From positions 8,829-36,917 of the forward strand of contig VBHI01000058.1 in assembly GCA_005881495.1 (NCBI GenBank): DNA of 28,089 nt, written 5' to 3'. This stretch comes from Chloroflexota bacterium (lineage in GTDB: Bacteria > Chloroflexota > Ktedonobacteria > Ktedonobacterales > Ktedonobacteraceae). A program made the position numbers and the translations under genes. The notes beneath the pieces are model-generated. The model worked only from the letters and a program-made list of their open reading frames with translations, was not told where the DNA came from and made no database searches. This document shows positions 23,701 to 28,089 of the stretch, in pieces. Numbering within the stretch: position 1 is the first letter of the stretch; every line of letters starts with the position of its first letter.

Positions 23701-24583
23701 GTATAGTAGGGTTGACCCTTGCGGTCAACCTAGCTTCGTTGCCTGGATGGCTTTCAAACCGCTCCAGCATCTCCTGTGCCGCTTTTCGCGAAAAGGTCAG
23801 GGCTAATATATGTTCCGGTGGCACCTGGAGTTCATTGATTAAGTATTCTGTGCGCCCGATCAATGTGCTGGTCTTGCCGCTTCCCGGTCCGGCGACAATC
23901 AACGCGGGAGTGGGAGCTTCGATAGCTGCCTGCTGGAACTCGTCGTAGTTTTTTTTCGCAATAGTTTTTGTAGCGTTACCGGGCGACGGCGAGGGTGACC
24001 CTTGTGGTCGCCCGGTGGTTGCGAGGCCGACCAGTCGATTGAGCATGGCGGCATTGGAGACGTCGAAGATGCTGGACAGTGAGCCGGGTGGAACATGTTC
24101 GTTCAGGTAGAGGGCTTGTACACGTTCAAGGGGCATGAGTAGTTCAGCGGCAAAGATATTGGCTGCCAGCTCGCGTTCGCTGCGAGGATCATAGGATTGA
24201 CCAATACCCAGTGCTTCTTGTAGAAGCTCCTGGCTGCCCTGGTCTGTCACTTCTTCCTGCACGTCAGGGCGCTGGCATGGGTCTTCGCGCCTAAGCTCTG
24301 GCATATGCAGAATGGCATGGCCTAGTTCGTGGGCCAGGGTAAAGCGGCGTAGGGATGCAGAGAGCGTGCGACAGAGCCAGATCAGGTTTTCGCCTGGCTC
24401 CAGGAAACCGTAGGTACCCTGTGGGTAATCATCCGGGTGAAATGTCTCGATGTGCAGGCCGAACCAGGATACGAGATCATCTAACGGTGTTCTATCGTCC
24501 GTCCAGTCCGGATGTCCTGCCTTATATCGTACCAGTAGATTGTGAGCTGCGGCCACAGCTGTTGCTCGTATCCGATCATCCAT
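20705..24583 (-). CDS. ImmA/IrrE metallopeptidase - UvrD-type helicase - cysteine-cluster nuclease-like fusion
   Basis: A 1292-residue protein. Residues 1-185 form an ImmA/IrrE-type metallopeptidase with zinc motif HELGH (85-89) and the later acidic ligand segment ERELAANIFAAELLMP (137-151). Residues 205-985 form a superfamily 1A helicase: AGPGSGKTST (231-240), LTFSRKAA, VSTFHAFC, VDEFQD (478-483), GDANQAIYRFRG (506-517), SRNYRSRPDI, VHASKGLEFPVVY and FYVGVTRARDQL (968-979). The C-terminus (1055-1292) has C1066 and a CPTCPFFLIC cluster (1281-1290), like the iron-sulfur RecB-type nucleases. The expected DxK catalytic motif is not seen; the site reads VRARFAKRK. It may be a DNA-damage response helicase whose peptidase cleaves a repressor. 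Four palindromic elements are translated within it. Confidence 0.92.
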   Translation of the reverse strand: MDDRIRATAVAAAHNLLVRYKAGHPDWTDDRTPLDDLVSWFGLHIETFHPDDYPQGTYGFLEPGENLIWLCRTLSASLRRFTLAHELGHAILHMPELRREDPCQRPDVQEEVTDQGSQELLQEALGIGQSYDPRSERELAANIFAAELLMPLERVQALYLNEHVPPGSLSSIFDVSNAAMLNRLVGLATTGRPQGSPSPSPGNATKTIAKKNYDEFQQAAIEAPTPALIVAGPGSGKTSTLIGRTEYLINELQVPPEHILALTFSRKAAQEMLERFESHPGNEARLTARVNPTIHASASTYGQPGSKEVLEQVLYQEDQHLAPMVSTFHAFCAEMLRAHGERVGLRPDFALIDDTEGYFLLRQLAGAMQLYHYRNLKSPAYYFPDILKAISRAKDELVSPEQYRQLAQSMLETASDEEAILSAKKALEVASIYTLYEEALLRRGDTDFGGLIMLAVQLLQDCPEVLEQQQQRFQHILVDEFQDINRASGVLLRLLAGDKRNVWVVGDANQAIYRFRGASPANIANFQQDFPKAVVLPLSRNYRSRPDIVHLAESFRWQQLELSFSTDTEPGISASEASPRFARPSINRGSTYSPPNRNVHTARLTHPEAYVTLAQAEDNANEFAGLIADIRYKHAQGYSYKDMAILCRTRAWAGKITRALAQAGLPVHEKRGILAQQHIKDLLSILLLIADENGMGILRAARQREHPLSQSDIEGLLLAAHDQHCSAGRLIADGVAPHTMSFAGRRSLSQLATILQSLCLYASNVWSLLSQYLFIETSIMRDLLRITASTYDDLALPENDHSHNSQETALLADYLAFLQLARRYDRQQETLRRRLEEEATERGEQAEHVLDKSALYSKPSIYRGASEATEQVKGFLDYIHVLLRLGQDGGDSRQQGVTETGAEEPDIIRAMTVHASKGLEFPVVYLPGLIQRNFPLQARANPVPAPAGMLPAESEGKAAHESGEACLFYVGVTRARDQLVLSYSERNGKQKARPTAYLDALLAGLPPERITHLHWQGMIEETYDIDEQEDDLPVTASPSSQPSQNFLDAVKPSTLKATHIEAYQRCPRQYLYSTIYGFRNEEDAYQLFWQATQKTLEALQQQLSASNNLPTVEEAQSLYTKHWQDMGGPALPFAAIYEQHGHEVTALIRDKLLASGDTNWKLRHELTVEAAGKTIHMTVDRVEAAPAGNQTDTPARFVRARFAKRKEKPSAGTRELLYAQAYRQHHGGQNLELHFHNLSTGEIFPITLTAKKEQSLFNDLEQSIRGLERNEFPAKPDAFICPTCPFFLICPA
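21980..22014. repeat. In-frame palindromic element D2 in the helicase gene
   Basis: A 35-base element that matches 22812-22846 in inverted orientation with one mismatch. Its core has arms CCCTCGAT and ATCGAGGG around two bases. On the minus strand it is translated as part of YSKPSIYRGASEA (helicase residues about 856-868), in the region of the 2B subdomain. Confidence 0.9.
22812..22846. repeat. In-frame palindromic element D1 in the helicase gene
   Basis: A 35-base copy of the same element in the opposite orientation, core palindrome at 22817-22834. It is translated as RFARPSINRGST (residues about 580-591). A separate perfect 12-bp palindrome, GTGAAGCTTCAC (22849-22860), lies directly beside it. 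Confidence 0.9.
23669..23747. repeat. In-frame palindromic element B in the helicase gene
   Basis: Second copy of the element at 2314-2389. It has outer arms TCCAGGC (23669-23675) and GCCTGGA (23741-23747) and the same inner hairpin GGTTGACC/GGTCAACC. The inner 45 bases match copy A at 43 positions, but the outer arms differ between the copies while staying complementary within each. Translated on the minus strand, it contributes about 24 residues, including NEARLTARVNPTIH (282-295), between helicase motifs I and Ib. Confidence 0.9.
23978..24016. repeat. In-frame palindromic element C in the helicase gene
   Basis: ACCGGGCGAC (23978-23987) and GTCGCCCGGT (24007-24016) form 10-bp arms, with an inner AGGGT-G-ACCCT. 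The core GACCCTTG-GGTCGCCC is shared with the 7542-7676 element. It is translated as RPQGSPSPSPGN (residues 192-203) in the linker between the metallopeptidase and helicase domains. Confidence 0.85.
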
Positions 24584-24623
24584 AACGACCCCTACAAAAA
24601 TTTGTGAGCATTGAAAAGCCTGT

Positions 24624-24635
24624 TGTATTGTACCA
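24624..24635 (-). promoter_or_regulatory. Extended -10 promoter of the helicase fusion gene
   Basis: On the minus strand TGGTACAAT (-10 hexamer TACAAT at 24632-24627) precedes the helicase start at 24583 by 43 bases. The leader is AT-rich and the ribosome site is GTAGGGG. Confidence 0.5.
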
Positions 24636-24671
24636 CAGGGAGAATCTTTTTTCGCTAAAGACGTATAACTT

Positions 24672-24680
24672 TGGTATAAT
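24672..24680 (+). promoter_or_regulatory. Extended -10 promoter of the membrane protein gene
   Basis: TGGTATAAT with consensus -10 hexamer at 24675-24680, 69 bases before the start codon at 24750, and the same form as the cmk promoter. It is divergent from the helicase promoter 40-50 bp away. Confidence 0.6.
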
Positions 24681-24749
24681 GTGGCAAAAGGAACTATGCT
24701 GGTTGTTGCTTTTTTTCAGCGGTGCCAGATTCATGAGGAGAATACTGCG

Positions 24750-25421
24750 ATGGAGTCATCTGAGATACTCGAAAAGGTCAGGGCAAGCTCTACACTGCCC
24801 CAGGGCTGGGTTGTTTTACCACTCTCGCGTCGCGATGTTATTATAAGCATGTTGGGGTGGGCTACCGGCATTTTGCTTGGTTTTGGACTGTTTGCGGCCA
24901 TGGCGATCTCCACCATTCCCCATAATTATCATTACGGAATCATACCTGCTTTGATCACCACGATATTCCTGGTTTTTTTCCTCTTCGTTGGCTGTGGAAG
25001 CCTCTGGTCTCTTTTCCTCGATGTACGCCGTTTGATCCAGGCAGATAAACACGTGATAGTGATTACTCCAGACACGTTTGTCAAACGGGAAGGGAATACT
25101 ATAATCAATGTCCCCTTGATGCATGTGCAGCATGTGACGGCTCGTGGCGCTCCACCTCCTGATCGCTCGGCAAATAGTGCTGAAAACAGGCTGAATCCGA
25201 GTATGGCTGAGAATGTGCTCAGCCTCTTCGGAGGACGAGGTATGACCTCTTCTGGAATGCGTTGGAGGCTGAAACGGATGCGCACTCCTACCACGCTGGC
25301 CTTTGTCGATACCCGTACCGAGAGCGAGGTACTTGTCGTTGATGATAAGTCGCATGGCGATCCATTTATGATCGCTGCCTTGCTCAAGCAATATGTTGCC
25401 AGTGCGCAGAGCATTGCTTAG
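24750..25421 (+). CDS. Two-helix membrane protein with PH-like C-terminal part
   Basis: A 223-residue protein from the ATG at 24750, which has GAGGAG nine bases upstream. A longer frame from 24681 would start inside the promoter. After about 30 polar residues come two hydrophobic helices (about 36-57 and 66-87). The C-terminal part, with VIVITPDTFVKREGNTIINVPLMHVQHV, resembles bacterial PH-like domains. The later LAFVDTRTESEVLVVDD looks like the closing strands. A Gly/Ser/Met-rich insert divides the two. Function is unknown. It is 61 bp ahead of coaX and probably co-transcribed with it. Confidence 0.75.
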   Translation: MESSEILEKVRASSTLPQGWVVLPLSRRDVIISMLGWATGILLGFGLFAAMAISTIPHNYHYGIIPALITTIFLVFFLFVGCGSLWSLFLDVRRLIQADKHVIVITPDTFVKREGNTIINVPLMHVQHVTARGAPPPDRSANSAENRLNPSMAENVLSLFGGRGMTSSGMRWRLKRMRTPTTLAFVDTRTESEVLVVDDKSHGDPFMIAALLKQYVASAQSIA

Positions 25422-25482
25422 CGCATAAAAAGGGGAGATTCTGGGGGAACTAGTGACGTCCGAGAAAAAACAGGAGCTATCC

Positions 25483-26265
25483 ATGTTACTTGCCATCGAT
25501 ATCAGTAATACAAATATCAAATTTGGCCTGTATGCCGGCGAAACCTTACAGCATCACTGGGTGGTCTCAACCGTTCGTCAGCGCACGACCGATGAATACG
25601 CAATGCTGCTGAGTGACCTGGCACGGCACGAGGGCCACCGGTTGAGTGATATCCACGACATCATCATGTCGAGCGTCGTTCCACCGCTCACTCCCGTCTT
25701 TCAAGAATTGGCGCAGCGCTATTGCGGCAAAGAAGCGCTCGTTGTAGACCATACTCTCGACCTGGGCGTAAAATTGCTCATTGATAATCCCTGGGAAATC
25801 GGGGCTGATCGCATTGTCATCTCGTTGGCGGCCTATCACCTGTATGGTGGGCCTGCGATCATTATTGCTTTTAGTACAGCCACCACCTTCGATGTCATTT
25901 CGGCGGAGGGAGACTTCCTGGGAGGAGCTATCGCGCCTGGTCTGTTGATCTCAGCAGAGGCGTTGAGTAGCGCGGCCTCGCGACTTTTCCTCGTAGACCT
26001 GACGCCGCCGCTTGCAGCGTTAGGCAAAAATACCATTGACAACATGCAATCCGGGATCATCTTTGGGCATGTCGGGTTAGTGCAGGGATTGATCGGCCGA
26101 CTGCGCAAGGAGATACCGGGCGTTACCGACGAACGCGAAGTGAAAGTTATCGCCCACGGTGGGCTGAGCCCCTTAATGGCCCCGATTATTCCTGAAATTC
26201 AGCATGTCAATCAATTTTTAGCGTTAGAAGGTCTGCGGCTGGCTTATACAAAGCTGCGCGAGTAA
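25483..26265 (+). CDS. coaX: Type III pantothenate kinase (CoaX) family protein with altered active-site residues
   Basis: A 260-residue protein of normal length. The family phosphorylates pantothenate in the first step of coenzyme A synthesis, in the cytoplasm. The ATG at 25483 has AGGAG upstream; an earlier GTG at 25453 would add ten residues the family does not have. It follows CoaX throughout: N-terminal DISNTNIKFG, IDNPWEIGADRI (about 100-111), and GGAIAPGLLISAEAL (147-161). Three usually conserved residues differ: the phosphate-loop Gly of DxGNT is Ser8, and the canonical DFGTATT reads AFSTATT, with Ala129 and Ser131 for the Asp and Gly. That Asp is the catalytic base in described enzymes, so activity is in doubt. 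Each change is one base from the usual codon. Confidence 0.85.
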   Translation: MLLAIDISNTNIKFGLYAGETLQHHWVVSTVRQRTTDEYAMLLSDLARHEGHRLSDIHDIIMSSVVPPLTPVFQELAQRYCGKEALVVDHTLDLGVKLLIDNPWEIGADRIVISLAAYHLYGGPAIIIAFSTATTFDVISAEGDFLGGAIAPGLLISAEALSSAASRLFLVDLTPPLAALGKNTIDNMQSGIIFGHVGLVQGLIGRLRKEIPGVTDEREVKVIAHGGLSPLMAPIIPEIQHVNQFLALEGLRLAYTKLRE

Positions 26266-26279
26266 GCGGTTTTCATCTG

Positions 26280-26288
26280 TGCTACAAT
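26280..26288 (+). promoter_or_regulatory. Possible extended -10 promoter of the HdeD-like gene
   Basis: TGCTACAAT, with the -10 hexamer at 26283-26288, 80 bases before the start codon. No clear -35 box was seen. Confidence 0.4.
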
Positions 26289-26368
26289 GTAATCCATAAA
26301 GCGTTTGTATCCACGCTTTTGTTCACTTGTCGTTGTTTGTTTGTATGTAACCAAGAAGGAGTTGCAAA

Positions 26369-26923
26369 TTGGGCGTAGTTACTACGGGCGAAGTTGCACG
26401 AACCTACTGGTGGCTGGTGCTAGTCCGAGGGATTGTTGCGTTGCTGTTTGGTATCGTCGCTGTTGGATGGACTCATATTGCCATTCTGTTCCTGATTTAC
26501 CTGTTGGGCGCGTATTTTCTGGTTGATGGCATCATGGGAGTGATTCTGGCTTTCCAGGAGCGACCCGTCTATTCACGCTGGTGGTTGATTCTGATAGGCG
26601 GAATCATTGGTATTATTCTTGCATTTGCGGTCTTCTTCTGGCCTGGTGGAGCTGCTCTTGTGCTGACTTACCTCATCGCCGCCTGGGCTGTCATCACAGG
26701 CATTATCGCGATAATCGCTGCCTTCTTTGTGTCCACTGGTTTTGGACGAGAGTGGTCCCTGGTGGTAGGCGGCGCACTCTCCGTAATCCTGGGTATCATC
26801 GTGTTTTTCATCCCGGTGACCGCCATTCTGGCGTTTGTCTGGCTGCTAGGTGTGTTTGCCATCATTTATGGCATCGTGTTACTGGTACGTGCCTTCCAGT
26901 TCAGGGCATTGCTCAAAGCGTAG
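26369..26923 (+). CDS. HdeD family (DUF308) membrane protein
   Basis: A 184-residue protein with six hydrophobic helices in three hairpins, the HdeD layout. The helices repeat an internal pattern: a WWLVLVRGIVALLFGIVAV hairpin, then WWLILIGGIIGIILAFAVFF, then WSLVVGGALSVILGIIVFF. HdeD itself is linked to acid resistance in enterobacteria, but most members have no known role. Translation starts at the TTG at 26369. No ATG or GTG nearby fits, and AGAAGGAG lies seven bases upstream, which makes TTG convincing. A strong terminator follows at 26970. Confidence 0.9.
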   Translation: MGVVTTGEVARTYWWLVLVRGIVALLFGIVAVGWTHIAILFLIYLLGAYFLVDGIMGVILAFQERPVYSRWWLILIGGIIGIILAFAVFFWPGGAALVLTYLIAAWAVITGIIAIIAAFFVSTGFGREWSLVVGGALSVILGIIVFFIPVTAILAFVWLLGVFAIIYGIVLLVRAFQFRALLKA

Positions 26924-26969
26924 ACGAGTATACGGATGAAAGCTCACTTTGGCTTTTAGGTTTTACAGG

Positions 26970-27002
26970 GAGAGAGGCAGCACAAGGCGTGCTGCCTCTC
27001 TC
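26970..27002 (+). terminator. Hairpin terminator after the HdeD-like gene
   Basis: GAGAGAGGCAGCAC (26970-26983) pairs perfectly over 14 bp with GTGCTGCCTCTCTC (26989-27002) across a 5-base loop. It lies 47 bases after the stop codon. The T-tract is short. Confidence 0.75.
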
Positions 27003-27040
27003 GTTATGCTGAGGACCGGCATCCCTTCATGTGAGTTGTG

Positions 27041-27046
27041 TATAAT
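27041..27046 (+). promoter_or_regulatory. -10 box upstream of the class II aldolase gene
   Basis: Consensus TATAAT, 48 bases before the start codon and directly downstream of the terminator. No convincing -35 hexamer. Confidence 0.45.
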
Positions 27047-27093
27047 AGTGGCAGGACAATCACAAGCTACACTGTTGGAAATGCGAGGAACTG

Positions 27094-27768
27094 ATGACGA
27101 ACTTGAGCTATAGCAAACTGAGAGAACAGCTTGTGCAGGCGGCGCACCTCCTCTATCAGGCAGGTGTCATGTCACACAGCGGTCACGGCAATATGAGTGT
27201 AAGATTGCCTGAAGCAGATCGTATACTCTTGACTTCAACAGGTCATATCACCCACTTGAAGCCGGAGCAACTGGCGGTAGTTACCTTTGATGGTGATGTG
27301 GTAGAAGGGACGATGGATCCGACTGCGCGCGAAATTGTTGGTATGCATGCGTGTGTTTACCGTGCACGCGATGACGCTCATGCTGTCATTCATACCCACT
27401 CCCCTCGCGTGACGAGTTTTGCGCTGGCGCATGCCCCCTTGCCCTGCGTGTATGAAGCGTTCCTGCGTTTCGGCATTACTGAGGATATTCCAATAGCAGA
27501 TTGGGCGCCGCGTGGGTCACGTGAGTCCGTCACGCATATTGTGGAGCAGCTTGAGCGGCATCCGACGGTTCCGGCGGTACTGCTGGCAAATCACGGGCTG
27601 CTGGCTTTCAGCAGCGATCCGCTCTCAACTGCGCAACTGATTATCATTATGGAAGAAGCGGCTCAACTCACGCTCAACGCGCGGACGCTCGGCGGTGAAC
27701 AAGCTTTCCCTGCTGACGCATTGGAGCGAGAGCGCCAGCATATGCAGCAGTTTGGCTCAACACGCTAG
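27094..27768 (+). CDS. Class II aldolase / adducin family protein
   Basis: A 224-residue protein of the family that includes L-fuculose-1-phosphate aldolase and L-ribulose-5-phosphate 4-epimerase: zinc enzymes acting on phosphorylated sugars in the cytoplasm. The ATG at 27094 has GAGGAAC seven bases upstream. GNMSVRLPE (32-40) and TSTGHITHLKP are the phosphate-binding elements. The zinc ligands are H100 and H102 (IHTHSP) and H167 (LANHGLL), with Glu80 as the likely catalytic acid/base. The substrate cannot be told from sequence, and no sugar kinase or isomerase is next to it. A truncated trypsin-like fragment follows 12 bp downstream. Confidence 0.92.
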   Translation: MTNLSYSKLREQLVQAAHLLYQAGVMSHSGHGNMSVRLPEADRILLTSTGHITHLKPEQLAVVTFDGDVVEGTMDPTAREIVGMHACVYRARDDAHAVIHTHSPRVTSFALAHAPLPCVYEAFLRFGITEDIPIADWAPRGSRESVTHIVEQLERHPTVPAVLLANHGLLAFSSDPLSTAQLIIIMEEAAQLTLNARTLGGEQAFPADALERERQHMQQFGSTR

Positions 27769-27780
27769 CGAGAAGCATCC

Positions 27781-27984
27781 ATGCATACTCAACTCAAAGC
27801 ATCCATCGTTCGCATTTTTGCTACTCGTGGTAATATTGTCGGCATGGGCTTCCTCGCTTCTGAATGCTCTATACTTTCCTGTGCTCACCCACCTCCAACC
27901 CGGCAATACCCCCTTTCTAGCATTGACAACCGCCCTCCTCCTTCTATTAGAACAGGAGATGACAGAGACAGATCGATTGATTGA
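27781..27984 (+). pseudogene. N-terminal fragment of a trypsin-like peptidase domain
   Basis: Sixty-seven residues starting 12 bp after the aldolase. The first 36 (SIVRIFATRGNIVGMGFLAS then CSILSCAH) match the start of trypsin-like domains in which the His of TCAH is catalytic. After CAH the sequence turns Pro/Arg-rich with no resemblance to the family and ends at a TGA. Neither other forward frame restores a protease. It looks like a gene cut off after its first motif, by deletion or by sequence brought in next to it. Such domains often begin multidomain conflict-type proteins in Chloroflexota; that link is inference. Confidence 0.55.
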
Positions 27985-28052
27985 GAACCGTAAACTGGCA
28001 AACTGCTCCAGGGGTGTTGCAAAGTCGGGAATAAAATCAAGAGGGTGGGAAT

Positions 28053-28089
28053 AACAAAGGACCTTTCGCACGATATGAATGGTTGAAAC
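28053..28089 (+). CRISPR. Possible edge of a CRISPR array (single repeat-like end)
   Basis: The last bases before the window ends, GAATGGTTGAAAC, have the GTTGAAAC/GAAAC ending typical of many type I and III CRISPR repeats. Only one copy is visible and no spacer can be seen, so this is a suggestion, not an array call. The preceding 70 bases hold no gene and could be a leader. Confidence 0.2.

Noticed and set aside
23669..24016. Reading the helicase palindromes as CRISPR repeats
   Set aside because: They are of different types, irregularly spaced, palindromic and translated in frame.
24932..25414. Minus-strand frame of 160 codons opposite the membrane protein
   Set aside because: Shadow frame; composition and start signals do not support it.
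27695..28054. A 119-residue protein near the right end
   Set aside because: It overlaps the aldolase in another frame, has no ribosome binding site and shows no family features; it is probably a chance frame.

Overview
The window looks like chromosomal DNA from a Chloroflexota bacterium, most likely of the Ktedonobacteria type. This is inferred from overall character, not from a marker gene: a Ser/Thr kinase, TPR and PP2C signalling cluster, paired helicase-associated proteins, extended -10 promoters, many short GC-rich palindromic repeats and a middling GC content. No phage, plasmid or insertion-sequence genes were seen.

Layout. 1-4.8 kb: two co-directional, distantly related helicase-associated-domain proteins, the first with a SWIM zinc finger. 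4.8-5.1 kb: tRNA-Gly(GCC) and tRNA-Cys(GCA) behind a near-consensus promoter, closed by a terminator hairpin. 5.2-6.0 kb: recO. 6.1-9.0 kb: an MFS transporter, a 135-bp palindromic element and a histidinol dehydrogenase-family gene with altered metal-site residues. 8.9-10.2 kb (minus): a secreted, membrane-anchored YVTN beta-propeller whose 3' end overlaps the hisD-like gene tail to tail. 10.4-11.2 kb: a rubredoxin-like/metallo-beta-lactamase-fold protein. 11.6-15.9 kb: a kinase gene broken inside its catalytic domain, its detached TPR half, and a transmembrane PP2C phosphatase with a degenerate protease-like outer domain. 16.0-19.0 kb: an unrecognised minus-strand gene, divergent from a lipoprotein intradiol dioxygenase, then a secreted phosphoesterase with a Pho-box-like promoter. 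19.2-20.7 kb: cmk and a plsC-like gene with overlapping stop and start. 20.7-24.6 kb (minus): a 1292-residue fusion of an ImmA/IrrE-type metallopeptidase, a UvrD-type helicase and a C-terminal cysteine-cluster nuclease-like domain. 24.7-28.1 kb: a membrane protein, a coaX-family gene with altered active-site residues, an HdeD-like membrane protein, a class II aldolase and a truncated trypsin-like fragment. The last bases resemble the 3' end of a CRISPR repeat.

The most unusual observation is that the helicase fusion gene carries four palindromic elements of two sequence types, all translated in frame and apparently in linkers or loops. One has a close copy (43 of 45 bases in its core) in the intergenic space between the first two genes, and related cores lie in the 135-bp palindrome between the MFS and hisD-like genes. 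The behaviour resembles the protein-coding palindromic elements of Rickettsia. Other points of note are the split kinase, the degenerate protease-like sensor on the PP2C phosphatase, the non-canonical active sites of the HisD and CoaX homologues, and the 11-12-bp-spaced TTAACA-like repeats upstream of the phosphoesterase.
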